Shown piece by piece: positions 53,361-61,664 of a DNA stretch of 64,000 nucleotides. Within the stretch, counting starts at the first letter, position 1, and each line of letters begins with the position of its first letter. This stretch comes from Micromonospora marina (GTDB lineage: Bacteria > Actinomycetota > Actinomycetes > Mycobacteriales > Micromonosporaceae), in contig NZ_FMCV01000002.1 of assembly GCF_900091565.1 (NCBI RefSeq), positions 364,698 through 428,697 of the forward strand. The letters run 5' to 3'. Under the pieces are notes generated by a model. The model made no database searches. It was given only the letters and a program-made list of their open reading frames with translations, and had not been told where the DNA came from. Both the position numbers and the translations under genes were made by a program.

Positions 53361-53716
53361 GGTCGCTCTGTCCGCTGAGGGTGGTGGAGGTGCAAGTGTT
53401 GGGCGAGGTAGTCGCCCAACGATGTCGCGTGCGGAAGGTCTGGATCGTTGGTGGCGCCGGCGGGTACGTAGCGGGTGTGGCGCAGCTCGTCGACGAACAC
53501 GACCGCGGGGGTCCCGCCGCGCAGACCGGTAGTGATCGCCGTGGACAGGGCGTCGGTTAGTCCGGCCAGGGTGGAGCCGTGCTTGCCCACTCTCAGGTCG
53601 ACGTGGGTGAGGGCGCCGCTGGCTGCTGCGGCTGTCATCAGGTGTCCGGGGACACCGTCGATCAGGAACTGGCTGGTGACGCCGGCCGCGCGTCGAGGCA
53701 CGGTCGTTTCGCTCAT
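53357..53716 (-). CDS. Stand-alone TSCPD-like domain (C-terminal region of B12-dependent ribonucleotide reductase)
   Basis: 119 aa. GKHGSTLAGLTDALSTAITT, then PAVVFVDELRHTRYVPAG and ATNDPDLPHATSLGDYLAQH align in order with the extreme C-terminal domain of class II NrdJ enzymes (the KQGSTLAG...SIA...GLQYG...RFEPAG...DPD...DYIFR pattern as I recall it). The catalytic barrel is absent, so it cannot be a reductase itself. It sits between the P-loop kinase and the nitrilase-like gene. Confidence 0.6.
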   Translation of the reverse strand: MSETTVPRRAAGVTSQFLIDGVPGHLMTAAAASGALTHVDLRVGKHGSTLAGLTDALSTAITTGLRGGTPAVVFVDELRHTRYVPAGATNDPDLPHATSLGDYLAQHLHLHHPQRTERP

Positions 53717-53813
53717 GGTGGTCGCGATCCTCTCTGGTGGAATCCGCCTTTGCGCGACGTCGGGTGGCTCTTTCGCGTCAGGGATTCGGGGCGACGTGTG
53801 CGGGCGCGCTTGG

Positions 53814-54431
53814 TCAGCTGGTCGTCGCAGCGGCGGGTGGGGTGTCGGCCTTGCGGGCGCAGTGTCGGCAGCGTCGTGGGCAGGGCGTTTGTGGTGTGGC
53901 GCTGATGAGGCCGCTGGCCTGCAGGATCGTGGTAACCGTCTGCTCGAGGGTTTGGGGTTCGGGGATGATGGTTTCGCCGGGGACGTTGAGTAGGTCTCGG
54001 TGCGTGTACCAGCGGCGCATCTCGTCCGGGGTGACGGGGATGGGTTCGTCTCGGTTGAGGTGGCGGCGGATGGTCTCGTCGATGGAGACGTCCAGGTAGA
54101 ACGCGGAGGCCGGACCGGGATGGTTGTCGATGAGCTGGTGCAGCACGGTGGCGTAGCGCTCGGTGTGCAGGATGCCTTCCAGGATGACGTGGTAGCCCAG
54201 CTCGAGGGCGGTGCGGGCGGTCGCGGTGATGAACGCCGGGGCTACCGGGTTGATATGGGCGCTGTCGTGTTCGCGGAGCAGGGTTCTGCGCAGGTAGTCC
54301 TGCTCCAGCAGCGCGGCCCCGCGTCCGTAGCGGCGCCGAACCTCGCGGGCGGCCGTGGTCTTCCCGCTGCCGGAGTTGCCGCGAATGATCACCAGCGTTG
54401 GCGCGAGGCCGTTAGCGTGCGGACTGTTCAT
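53814..54431 (-). CDS. P-loop kinase (AAA_33/Zeta-type)
   Basis: 205 aa. The Walker A motif is IIRGNSGSGKTTAAREVRRR (about residues 15-34). VILEGILHTERYATVLHQL and AFYLDVSIDETIRRHLNRDE follow, typical of small-molecule kinases of the chloramphenicol phosphotransferase/Zeta group. The C-terminal ~20 residues are Cys/Arg-rich (CPRRCRHCARKAD), an unusual tail with three Cys. Eleven bases downstream of the ABC gene stop; same transcription unit. Confidence 0.85.
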   Translation of the reverse strand: MNSPHANGLAPTLVIIRGNSGSGKTTAAREVRRRYGRGAALLEQDYLRRTLLREHDSAHINPVAPAFITATARTALELGYHVILEGILHTERYATVLHQLIDNHPGPASAFYLDVSIDETIRRHLNRDEPIPVTPDEMRRWYTHRDLLNVPGETIIPEPQTLEQTVTTILQASGLISATPQTPCPRRCRHCARKADTPPAAATTS

Positions 54432-54442
54432 CTGGTGGTCCT

Positions 54443-56416
54443 TCAGGCGGAGGCGGGTTGGCGGGGCAGCGTCGGAGCGTGCGCGGTGGTGGTGTCGTAG
54501 CCGGCGGCTTGGAGGGTGAACAGTCCGGCGTACCGGCCGGCGGTGGCCATGAGCTGGTCGTGGGTGCCGGTTTCGACGAGACGGCCGTGGTGCAGGACGT
54601 AGATGCGGTCGGCGTGCCGGACGTTGGCGAGCCGGTGGGTGATCAGGATGGTGATGCCGCGTCCTTGCCGGTCGCGGATGGCCTGGAACAGGGCGTCCTC
54701 GGCGCGGGGATCGAGGGCGGAGGATGGCTCGTCCATGATGAGCACGTCGGCGTCACGCAAGAAGCCGCGGGCGGCGGTGATGCGTTGCCACTGGCCGCCG
54801 GAGAGGTCCTGGCCGCCGGCGAAGGTCCGGTCGAGCAGTGTCTCGTACCCGTGGGGCAGGTCGGTGATCATGTCGTGGGCGACCGCGCGGGCGGCGGCGG
54901 CCTCGATCCGGTCCTGGTGCGTCGTGGTGGTGATGTCGCCGATGGCGATGTTGGTGGCGGCGGTGAACGGCCACTTGTGGTACTCCTGCGTGACGACGCC
55001 GATCCGGGCCCGCAGCGCATCGGTGCCCCAGTCGTCGCTGGGCCGTCCGTTGTAGCGGATGGCGCCGCTGGTGGGGGCGCGAAGGGTGGCGATCATGGTG
55101 GCGAGGGTGGACTTGCCGGAGCCGTTCTCCCCGACGAACGCCACGGTCTGCCCGGCGGAGATGGTGAGGGTGACCTGGTCGACGGCCGGGGTGTCGCGGT
55201 CGGGGTAGCGCAGGCTCACCGCGTCGACGGCGATCTCCCGCAGCCGCTCCCCGGCCGGCGCCCCGGCGGCCCGGTCGGTGGGCGGTGGCAGGTATTCGGC
55301 GGCGCGGGTCATGAAGCCTGTGTAGTCGCGGAAGTGTTGCCCCTCGGTGTAGACGCGGTCGACCTGGAACGTCACCACGGCCAGGGAGCGTTGGGCGGAC
55401 TGGACGGCGATGACGCAGGTGGCGGCGGCGGCAAGGGGGATCTGGCCGTCGATGAGCAGTAGGCCGAGCAGGACGTAGACCACGGCGGTGGCGATCCCGC
55501 CGATCATCGCGCCGATGGTGGTGGTCGTGGTGACCCGGCGGGCCAGGGCGAGTTGGATCCGGGTCTCGACGTTCATGACCCGGTCGTACTGGTCGAGAAG
55601 GAAGTCGCGCAGTCCGTAGGTGCGCAGTTCGGGGGCGGAGTCGCGTTCGGCCATCAGCCGGTGCAGCAGCCACAACCGGCGGCGTCGTACCGATCCTGCG
55701 GCGTAGGTCTGGTAGCGCAGGTGCCCGGCGCGCAGTGCCGCCCACCCGTTCGGTACGGTCGCCACCAGCAGGGCGAGCAGCAGCAGCGGGTGGACCACCA
55801 CCACGGCGACCGCGACGGCGATGACGCCGGCGAGGCCTGCGAGCAGGTTCATCGACGCCTGGACCAGGGCGGTGGTGGAGTTCGCCCCACGGGAGGCGCG
55901 TTCCATGTCGTCGGCGAACGCGTCGGCGTCGAAGGCCTCCAGGCGTACGGCGGTGGTCACCTCGAACAGCCCCCGTTCGACCTCCCGGTCGACCTTCGGG
56001 GTGAGGCCGTTCTGCGCGAAACCCATAGCGGTGGCCATGCCCGCGCGCAGCGCGGTCGCCGCCGCGAGCGCGACCAGGGCGGGCAGCGCGGCCACCACCT
56101 TGTCGGCAGTCGGCCCGCCGGCGAACAACTCCACCAGCACCCGCTGCGCCGCGAGGAGCCCGAACGCGGACATCACCCCCGCGACCACCGTCGTCGCCGC
56201 CACCAGCGACGTCCGTACCCGGTCGGCGCGCCAACTCACCACGAGCGCGGCCCAGACCAGGCGGGGCAACTCGGAGAAGACAGCGAACAGACCGGCTTGC
56301 GCTCGCGCTCGCACACCGGTCTCCCACCACACCTCCCGCAACTCCGGCAGCACCGACTCCCGCTGCGGTGGTGCGGGACGGGCGGGCGTGCGGTCGGGGT
56401 GGTCGGTTTTGGGCAT
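54443..56416 (-). CDS. ABC transporter, fused permease and ATP-binding domains (exporter type)
   Basis: 657 aa from the ATG at 56416 (GGGAGG upstream). The first ~400 residues contain about six membrane helices. The nucleotide-binding domain has GENGSGKSTL (Walker A), VTQEYHKWPFTAATNIAIGD (Q-loop), LSGGQWQRI (signature), DVLIMDEPSSALDP (Walker B) and ILITHRLANV (H-loop). A half-transporter that should dimerise and export a small molecule or peptide. It heads the minus-strand cluster down to 48240. Confidence 0.92.
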   Translation of the reverse strand: MPKTDHPDRTPARPAPPQRESVLPELREVWWETGVRARAQAGLFAVFSELPRLVWAALVVSWRADRVRTSLVAATTVVAGVMSAFGLLAAQRVLVELFAGGPTADKVVAALPALVALAAATALRAGMATAMGFAQNGLTPKVDREVERGLFEVTTAVRLEAFDADAFADDMERASRGANSTTALVQASMNLLAGLAGVIAVAVAVVVVHPLLLLALLVATVPNGWAALRAGHLRYQTYAAGSVRRRRLWLLHRLMAERDSAPELRTYGLRDFLLDQYDRVMNVETRIQLALARRVTTTTTIGAMIGGIATAVVYVLLGLLLIDGQIPLAAAATCVIAVQSAQRSLAVVTFQVDRVYTEGQHFRDYTGFMTRAAEYLPPPTDRAAGAPAGERLREIAVDAVSLRYPDRDTPAVDQVTLTISAGQTVAFVGENGSGKSTLATMIATLRAPTSGAIRYNGRPSDDWGTDALRARIGVVTQEYHKWPFTAATNIAIGDITTTTHQDRIEAAAARAVAHDMITDLPHGYETLLDRTFAGGQDLSGGQWQRITAARGFLRDADVLIMDEPSSALDPRAEDALFQAIRDRQGRGITILITHRLANVRHADRIYVLHHGRLVETGTHDQLMATAGRYAGLFTLQAAGYDTTTAHAPTLPRQPASA

Positions 56417-56561
56417 GGCGGTACCTCCCGAAGGTGAGCGCGGTGGGCGGTGGTGGTGTCTCGATGCGAACGGCGGGAGCGGAGGTGTCCCGTTGGCGTT
56501 CCCGGCTGGCGCAGCCGACGCTTCGCCCTTCCGGGAGGCGCCCCGGTCGGTGGGCCTACGG

Positions 56562-57044
56562 TCAGGTGACTTGGACGCCGTCTTCGAGGTAGTAGCTGCG
56601 CCCGTGCGCACGGGCGTTCAGCGCCTCGGTGATCCGGCGGTTCAGCAACGGCGGTAGCCGCTGGGCGGCCTCTGGCGGGTCGGAGAAGGCCCAGCCCTTC
56701 AACTCGCCGGGCGGCACCACGATCCGTTCGTGTACGCGGGGGTCGAGGGTGCCGCCGTCGTAGATGACCATGACGCCCTCGGTGCGCCCGGCGCGGGCCG
56801 GCACCCAGTCCACAACGAGCAACCGACCCGGTGCCAGATCCAGGCCGAGTTCCTCCCGGCCCTCCCGGATCACGGCTTGGTACGGCGACTCGTCAGCCTC
56901 GACACAACCGCCGGGAATCTCCCAGCCGGCCTTGTAGACCGGCTCGACCAGCAGAACCCGATCGTTCGCGTCGGTGATCAGCAGTCCGGCGGCCATCCGC
57001 TTACGGGGCAGGCCAGCGGTGACGTCACGGCGCTCGGAGGGCAT
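56562..57044 (-). CDS. NUDIX hydrolase
   Basis: 160 aa from the ATG at 57044 (weak ribosome-binding site). The Nudix box GGCVEADESPYQAVIREGRE, then ELGL fits Gx5Ex7REUxEExGU. LLITDANDRVLLVEPVYKAGWEIPGG is the usual N-terminal strand pair. The substrate is a nucleoside diphosphate derivative, unspecified. Divergent from the XRE regulator at 57300, with CCGACA repeats between them. Confidence 0.88.
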   Translation of the reverse strand: MPSERRDVTAGLPRKRMAAGLLITDANDRVLLVEPVYKAGWEIPGGCVEADESPYQAVIREGREELGLDLAPGRLLVVDWVPARAGRTEGVMVIYDGGTLDPRVHERIVVPPGELKGWAFSDPPEAAQRLPPLLNRRITEALNARAHGRSYYLEDGVQVT

Positions 57045-57092
57045 GCAGGGACCGTAGGACGCCGGTCGGTCGACACGCCCGCAGCGCCGTGC

Positions 57093-57129
57093 GCCGACAT
57101 TGTCGGCAGATGCCGACACAACTCCGACA
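57093..57129. promoter_or_regulatory. CCGACA repeat operator between NUDIX and XRE genes
   Basis: A perfect palindrome GCCGACA-T-TGTCGGC (57093-57107) is followed by direct copies GCCGACA (57112-57118) and TCCGACA (57123-57129), the last two 11 bases apart. It lies about 50-85 bases upstream of the NUDIX start and about 170 upstream of the XRE start. The same motif with the same 11-base spacing occurs before the paralogous regulator at 62930. Confidence 0.65.
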
Positions 57130-57299
57130 CCACATCCACCCCGTCCGCGTTTTGGCCCCGCGCCGTTGGAGCCAGCGCCGTGAGCTGGGCATTCATCACC
57201 CGCAGGCAACTGCGGAAGGGAGTCCCGAGGGTGCAGAAGTGTCACCGGGAGCAGCTACGGTGTCGGCTCATCGTGACTGTGGCACCGGGGGTGGCAGCG

Positions 57300-58610
57300 A
57301 TGGTCGACCACGACAAGATCGCCGCCGCTCGCCGCGCGCTCGGTCGCCACCTCGCCCACCTGCGTAAGGACGCCGGCCAGACCCAGCACGGGTTGGCCCG
57401 GCTCGTGCAGTACGGGCGCAGTTCGGTGGCGAACACCGAGACCGGCCGCCAACATCCCGAGCGGTCCTTCTGGTCCCGCTGCGACGCCGTGTTGCGCACC
57501 GGTGGCGTGCTGACCGCCGAGTACGACCGCATCGCCGACCTGGACCATCAACACCGCCATCGCCCGGCGCCCCCACCCGCTGGCCCCGGCCCTGCTACCG
57601 ACGCGGCAGCCGTGTGGTGGGAGCACAAGGAGCGCATCACCGCCCGCCGGTCCGCGCTGACCGTGACGGCCGATGACGACGCACGGCTGGCGCACCTGGA
57701 GCACGAAGTGCGGCAGGCGATCGGTGACAATGAACGACTCCCGCCGGCCACGCTCGTGGCCCGGCTGCGTCCGCTGCGGGTCAGCGTCGACCAGCTGATG
57801 GCCGCCCGGCAGCACCCACCGCAACGCGCCCGGCTCTACACCGCCGCCGCCCACCTGTCCGGGCTCCTCGCCGCCCTCGCCCTGGACCTGCGAGCCTTCC
57901 CGGTCGCGCACGCCTACGCCGCCGAAGCCTTCGACCTCGCCCACGCCGCTGGGCAACCCGACACGCAGGCCTGGGCCCGCGCCACCCAAAGCCTGGTCGC
58001 CTACTACACCGGCAAGCACCGCGACGCGCTCGCATTCGCCGAAGACGGCCTACGCCACGCTGGCGCTGGCCCGCACCGCATCCGCCTCACGATCAACGGG
58101 CAGGCCCGGGCGCTCGCCCACCTCGGCGACCGCCGGGGTGTCCACCAGGCCGTGGACCATGCGTTCGCCCTGCTGCCCGAACACCCGACGGACGGGCAGC
58201 TCAGCACCAGCCTCACCCTCGGCCCGTACTGCCCGACCCGGGCCGCCGCCAACGCGGCGACGGCCTACCTGGTCCTCGGCGACACCACCGGCGTCGTCGA
58301 CCAGCTCACCGCCGCTGTCGCGGCGTTCGACGCGGCGGAGCTACGCGGTCCGCAGGCGCTCAGCCGCCTCGATCTGGCCACGGCCCACGCGCGGGCGGGC
58401 GACCTCGACCACGCCGCCGGGCTGGCGCTGGAAGCACTCAGCCTCACCGCCGAGTACCGCTTCGAATCGGTCTACCAACGCACGCGCCAGTTCCTCGCCG
58501 CCGCCCACCCCTTCGGCCGTCACCCGCGACTACAGGATGTCGCGGACATGTCCACGGAATTGACGCATCCCGGCAGTACGCCACCACCGGGCCTACGATC
58601 GCCGACATGA
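57300..58610 (+). CDS. XRE family regulator with TPR-like C-terminal domain (paralogue B)
   Basis: 436 aa from the ATG at 57300 (GGGGG upstream). XRE domain: RRALGRHLAHLRKDAGQTQH, then RSSVANTETGRQHPERSFW (residues ~8-60). The remainder is a TPR-type array (ARLYTAAAHLSGLLAALALD, AWARATQSLVAYYTGKHRDA, AYLVLGDTTGVVDQLTAAVA, RLDLATAHARAGDLDHAAGL). Divergent from a NUDIX gene and followed by a second NUDIX gene through a 26-codon ORF. Confidence 0.87.
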   Translation: MVDHDKIAAARRALGRHLAHLRKDAGQTQHGLARLVQYGRSSVANTETGRQHPERSFWSRCDAVLRTGGVLTAEYDRIADLDHQHRHRPAPPPAGPGPATDAAAVWWEHKERITARRSALTVTADDDARLAHLEHEVRQAIGDNERLPPATLVARLRPLRVSVDQLMAARQHPPQRARLYTAAAHLSGLLAALALDLRAFPVAHAYAAEAFDLAHAAGQPDTQAWARATQSLVAYYTGKHRDALAFAEDGLRHAGAGPHRIRLTINGQARALAHLGDRRGVHQAVDHAFALLPEHPTDGQLSTSLTLGPYCPTRAAANAATAYLVLGDTTGVVDQLTAAVAAFDAAELRGPQALSRLDLATAHARAGDLDHAAGLALEALSLTAEYRFESVYQRTRQFLAAAHPFGRHPRLQDVADMSTELTHPGSTPPPGLRSPT

Positions 58611-58687
58611 GCAGCCGGGAATTGGCCAGCTTGCGGCAGCGGTGGACCGCCTACCAGGACCTGGCCGTCCTCACCGAGCACTGGTAG
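58607..58687 (+). CDS. 26-codon ORF coupled to the XRE gene
   Basis: The ATG overlaps the XRE stop as ATGA. The predicted peptide is MSSRELASLRQRWTAY, then QDLAVLTEHW, a potential amphipathic helix. It ends eight bases before the ATG of the second NUDIX gene. It may be a real small protein or only a translational bridge. Confidence 0.4.
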   Translation: MSSRELASLRQRWTAYQDLAVLTEHW

Positions 58688-58701
58688 CGGGAAGGATGAT
58701 T

Positions 58702-59184
58702 GTGACTACGAAGCCGACCATCGCCGCGCTGGCAATCGTGCCCACCGCGCCAGGGCAGGTGGTGTTTGTGCGTCAGCAGCGCGGCCCATACGCGGGGTGG
58801 CTGCTGTTGCCGGGCGGCAAGGTGGAGTTCGGGGAGTCGGCACACGACGCGGCCCGCCGGGAGACGGCGGAGGAGGCCGGCTTCGACGTGGACGAGTTGA
58901 CGCCGACCGGGGTGTACGAGATCCGCGCCGAGGACGGCTCCTACCACTTTGTGATGTTCGCGTTCCGCGCCGGCACCGCGACGCGGGTGACCGGCGGCGG
59001 GCATCACGTGGACGGGGTGTTGCAGGCGTCGGTGGATGAGGTGCAGCCGCACCCAACGGTGATGCAGATCCTCAACGACGCTGGCGTCGCCAGCTACCCG
59101 GCTCGGGACATTGAGCAGGCTATGCGCCGGGACGGGATTCTGATGTGCGGGCATCTGGCAGCAGCCACGGGTGCTCTGGCCTGA
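58702..59184 (+). CDS. NUDIX hydrolase
   Basis: 160 aa from the GTG at 58702 (GGGAAGG six bases upstream, which suits it better than the ATG at 58696). Nudix box: LLPGGKVEFGESAHDAARRE, then TAEEAGF. FVRQQRGPYAGWLLLPGG is typical of the MutT-like group. A C-terminal HLAAATGAL tail is present. It belongs to the same plus-strand unit as the XRE regulator. Confidence 0.88.
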   Translation: MTTKPTIAALAIVPTAPGQVVFVRQQRGPYAGWLLLPGGKVEFGESAHDAARRETAEEAGFDVDELTPTGVYEIRAEDGSYHFVMFAFRAGTATRVTGGGHHVDGVLQASVDEVQPHPTVMQILNDAGVASYPARDIEQAMRRDGILMCGHLAAATGALA

Positions 59185-59391
59185 GGGTTCACTGACCGGC
59201 CTCAGCCTTACTCGCGGACGTGGTGCCGCTCGATTGTCTGTACCTAAACGTGCGGGGCTGGGCTTCAGGTGGGGCCGTCGTTAGGTCGATGACCGCCGTG
59301 ACAGCGTCCGGTGTGTGGCCGTCTCGGTCCGGCCGCGAACCCGGCGATGCTCGACAGGGTTAGCTGCCCGTACGCGTGCGACGATGCCTCT

Positions 59392-60126
59392 ATGAACCAC
59401 AGCAGCGCCGGCTTGGTCATCTGGGACGTTGACGGGACGCTCATCCCTGCGGACTTGCGTTGGCTGACACGCGCGATCGCTCGTGCGTACGGCATCGCGG
59501 AGTCCGAGGTTGTTTTCCCTGACAAGAAGGTGCATGGGTATACGGACGAGTCGATCGCCGTGGACACGGCGATCGACTCGGGCGTGGACCCGTCAGCTGC
59601 GGAGGCGGGCATACCCGCCTTCCGTCAGGCCATTGCCGCAGTCATGCATGAGGGTCGGCAGGAGTTGGCTGAGGTTCAGCCGCCGTATCCAGGTGCTGCG
59701 GCGAGCATCGCGGGGTTACACAGCCGTGGTTTCATCCAGACCGTGCTGACCGGCAATCTGCGATCGGCTGCCGAGGTGAAGCTGGACGTGGCGGGCTTGG
59801 ATGAGTTTCTTGATCTTCGCATCGGCGGGTTCGGGTCGGACGCTCGAGATCGCTTTCAGCTTCCGGCAGTTGTAGCTCAGCGCTACTCCGCGATCTATGG
59901 TGATCCGCTCGATTCCGCTCGAGTGATCGTCATCGGGGATGCGCCCAACGATATCGCTTGCGCACGTCACGCCGACTTTCGCGTCGCTGTCGTCGCTCAC
60001 CGGATTGGGCGCCAAGAGCTTGCATCCTACGAACCTGACCTGGTACTTGACAGTCTCGACCCGACGACCGTGGTAGCCGCCGTCAGCTCGCTGTTGAGTG
60101 CGGGCGGGTCGCCGGCTGCCCGCTAG
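59392..60126 (+). CDS. HAD family phosphatase
   Basis: 244 aa from the ATG at 59392. Motif I LVIWDVDGTLIPAD (nucleophile and acid Asp), motif II TVLTGNLRSAAEVKL, motif III Lys region and motif IV VIVIGDAPNDIACARHA are all present. A haloacid dehalogenase phosphatase with a helical cap, resembling phosphoglycolate phosphatase-like enzymes. Its TAG stop lies within the 10-bp target duplication of the adjacent IS element. Confidence 0.87.
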   Translation: MNHSSAGLVIWDVDGTLIPADLRWLTRAIARAYGIAESEVVFPDKKVHGYTDESIAVDTAIDSGVDPSAAEAGIPAFRQAIAAVMHEGRQELAEVQPPYPGAAASIAGLHSRGFIQTVLTGNLRSAAEVKLDVAGLDEFLDLRIGGFGSDARDRFQLPAVVAQRYSAIYGDPLDSARVIVIGDAPNDIACARHADFRVAVVAHRIGRQELASYEPDLVLDSLDPTTVVAAVSSLLSAGGSPAAR

Positions 60127-61664
60127 GCGCAATGCCGGGTAGTTAAGCGCGGCAGTGGCTGGTCAAGGGCGGCGTGTCGGTGCGGATGCAGGCAGCGGGA
60201 CTCCGGTAGAGAGGTACGTCCGCCAAGACATGCCTCACCGCTGGGAGTCCCGCTGTTGGTTCAGTCTGTCATCACGCGTGTGGTGCGGGTCGCTGCGGGG
60301 CCGTTCGCGCCGGGTCATTTGGGTGAGCTGACCCAGCAGGTGCCGTTCGAGATGATCGATGCGATCCTCGCCGAGACTCGTTGTCTGCAGCGGCGGGTGC
60401 GGGTGCTGCCCTCGCGGGTGGTGGTGTATCTGCTGCTTGCGGGCTGCCTGTTCGCCGAGTTGGGGTATCGGCAGGTGTGGCAGCGTCTGGGCGCTGGCCT
60501 GGAGGGGTTACCGGTCGCGGATCCGAGCGAGGCCGCGTTGACCAAGGCCCGCCGGCGGGTCGGTCCGCAGCCGTTACGGGCGTTGTTCGACCTGCTTCGC
60601 GGGCCGGCGGCCAGTATGGCTGGGCCGGTGCGCTGGCGGGGGCTGCTGGTCTGCGCGATCGACGGCACCACCTTGTCGGCGGCCGACAGCGCGGCGAACC
60701 TGGCCCGATACTCCAAACAGCGTGGAGGCCGTACCGGCGGGTCGAGCTATCCGATACTGCGTCTGGTCACGATCATGGCCTGTGGCACCCGGTCGGTGAT
60801 GGACGCGGTGTTCGGGCCGATCACCACCGGCGAGACCACCTATGCCAAGGACCTGCTCGCCCGGCTGCCCGCCGCAGTGCTGGTGCTGGCCGACCGTAAC
60901 TTCGCCGCCGCGCATCTGCTGAAGCTGGTCGTCGGGTGTGACGCGCACATGCTCGTGCGGGCCAAGACCGGCCGTGGCGGCCCCAAGCTGCCGGTGCTGC
61001 TGCGTCTGCGCGACGGCTCTTACCAGTCGGTGTTCGGCGGCCAGCAGGTGCGGGTGATCGACGCCGAGATCAGCATCAAGACGAAGACCGGCACGGTCAC
61101 CGGCGTCTACCGGCTGATCACCACCCTGCTCGACCCCGACACCTACCCGGCCACCTCCATCGTGCGGCTGTATCACGAACGGTGGGAGATCGAGACCGCC
61201 TACCTGGAGATCAAGTCCAGCATCCTGGACGGCCGGGTACTACGGGCACGCACCCCAGCCGGCGTCGATCAGGAAATCCACGCCCTGCTGGTCACCTACC
61301 AGATCCTGCGCACCGCGATGACCGACGCCACCAACAGCGAACCGGACGTGGACCCGGACCGCGCCAGCTTCACCATCGCCCTCAACGCCGCCCGTGACCA
61401 GCTCATCAACGCCTCCGCCGTCATCGCCGACACCGTCATCGACCTGATCGGCACGATCGGCCGCCACGTCCTCGACGACCTCCTGCCCGAACGCCGGCTC
61501 CGCGTCAACGCCCGTACCGTCAAACGAGCGATCTCCAAATACAACGCCCGCGGCCCGAACATCGACCGCCGCACCTACCAGGCCACCATCAGCCTCAACA
61601 TCCTCGCCGGACCCGTCTTGACGACTAACCCAGACCCTTAACTACCCGGCATTGCCGCTAGGCG
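60120..61664. mobile_element. IS4-family insertion sequence with target site duplication
   Basis: The element spans 60130-61654 (1525 bp), with 18-bp perfect terminal inverted repeats (60130-60147 and 61637-61654, CAATGCCGGGTAGTTAAG). The 10-bp direct duplication CCGCTAGGCG occurs on both sides (60120-60129 and 61655-61664). Intact ends and identical duplications imply a recent insertion. It separates the HAD gene from the convergent XRE gene. Confidence 0.93.
60256..61641 (+). CDS. IS4-family transposase
   Basis: 461 aa from a TTG start (60256). The DDE acidic residues are in LLVCAIDGTTLSAAD and VLVLADRNFAAA; the IS4 YREK signature is YHERWEIETAYLEIK (Y-2-R-3-E-6-K). The N-terminal DUF4372-like region and C-terminal tail are complete. 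It is the only gene of the element and appears intact. Confidence 0.93.
   Translation: MVQSVITRVVRVAAGPFAPGHLGELTQQVPFEMIDAILAETRCLQRRVRVLPSRVVVYLLLAGCLFAELGYRQVWQRLGAGLEGLPVADPSEAALTKARRRVGPQPLRALFDLLRGPAASMAGPVRWRGLLVCAIDGTTLSAADSAANLARYSKQRGGRTGGSSYPILRLVTIMACGTRSVMDAVFGPITTGETTYAKDLLARLPAAVLVLADRNFAAAHLLKLVVGCDAHMLVRAKTGRGGPKLPVLLRLRDGSYQSVFGGQQVRVIDAEISIKTKTGTVTGVYRLITTLLDPDTYPATSIVRLYHERWEIETAYLEIKSSILDGRVLRARTPAGVDQEIHALLVTYQILRTAMTDATNSEPDVDPDRASFTIALNAARDQLINASAVIADTVIDLIGTIGRHVLDDLLPERRLRVNARTVKRAISKYNARGPNIDRRTYQATISLNILAGPVLTTNPDP

Noticed and set aside
53841..53870. Two TGTCGG copies resembling the XRE operator motif
   Set aside because: They lie inside the coding sequence of the P-loop kinase, are 20 bases apart instead of 11, and are explained by the Ala/Asp/Arg codons there.
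59716..60132. 138-codon minus-strand ORF opposite the HAD gene
   Set aside because: Antisense shadow of a clear HAD phosphatase; it only matters as the pre-insertion continuation of the XRE-C frame.
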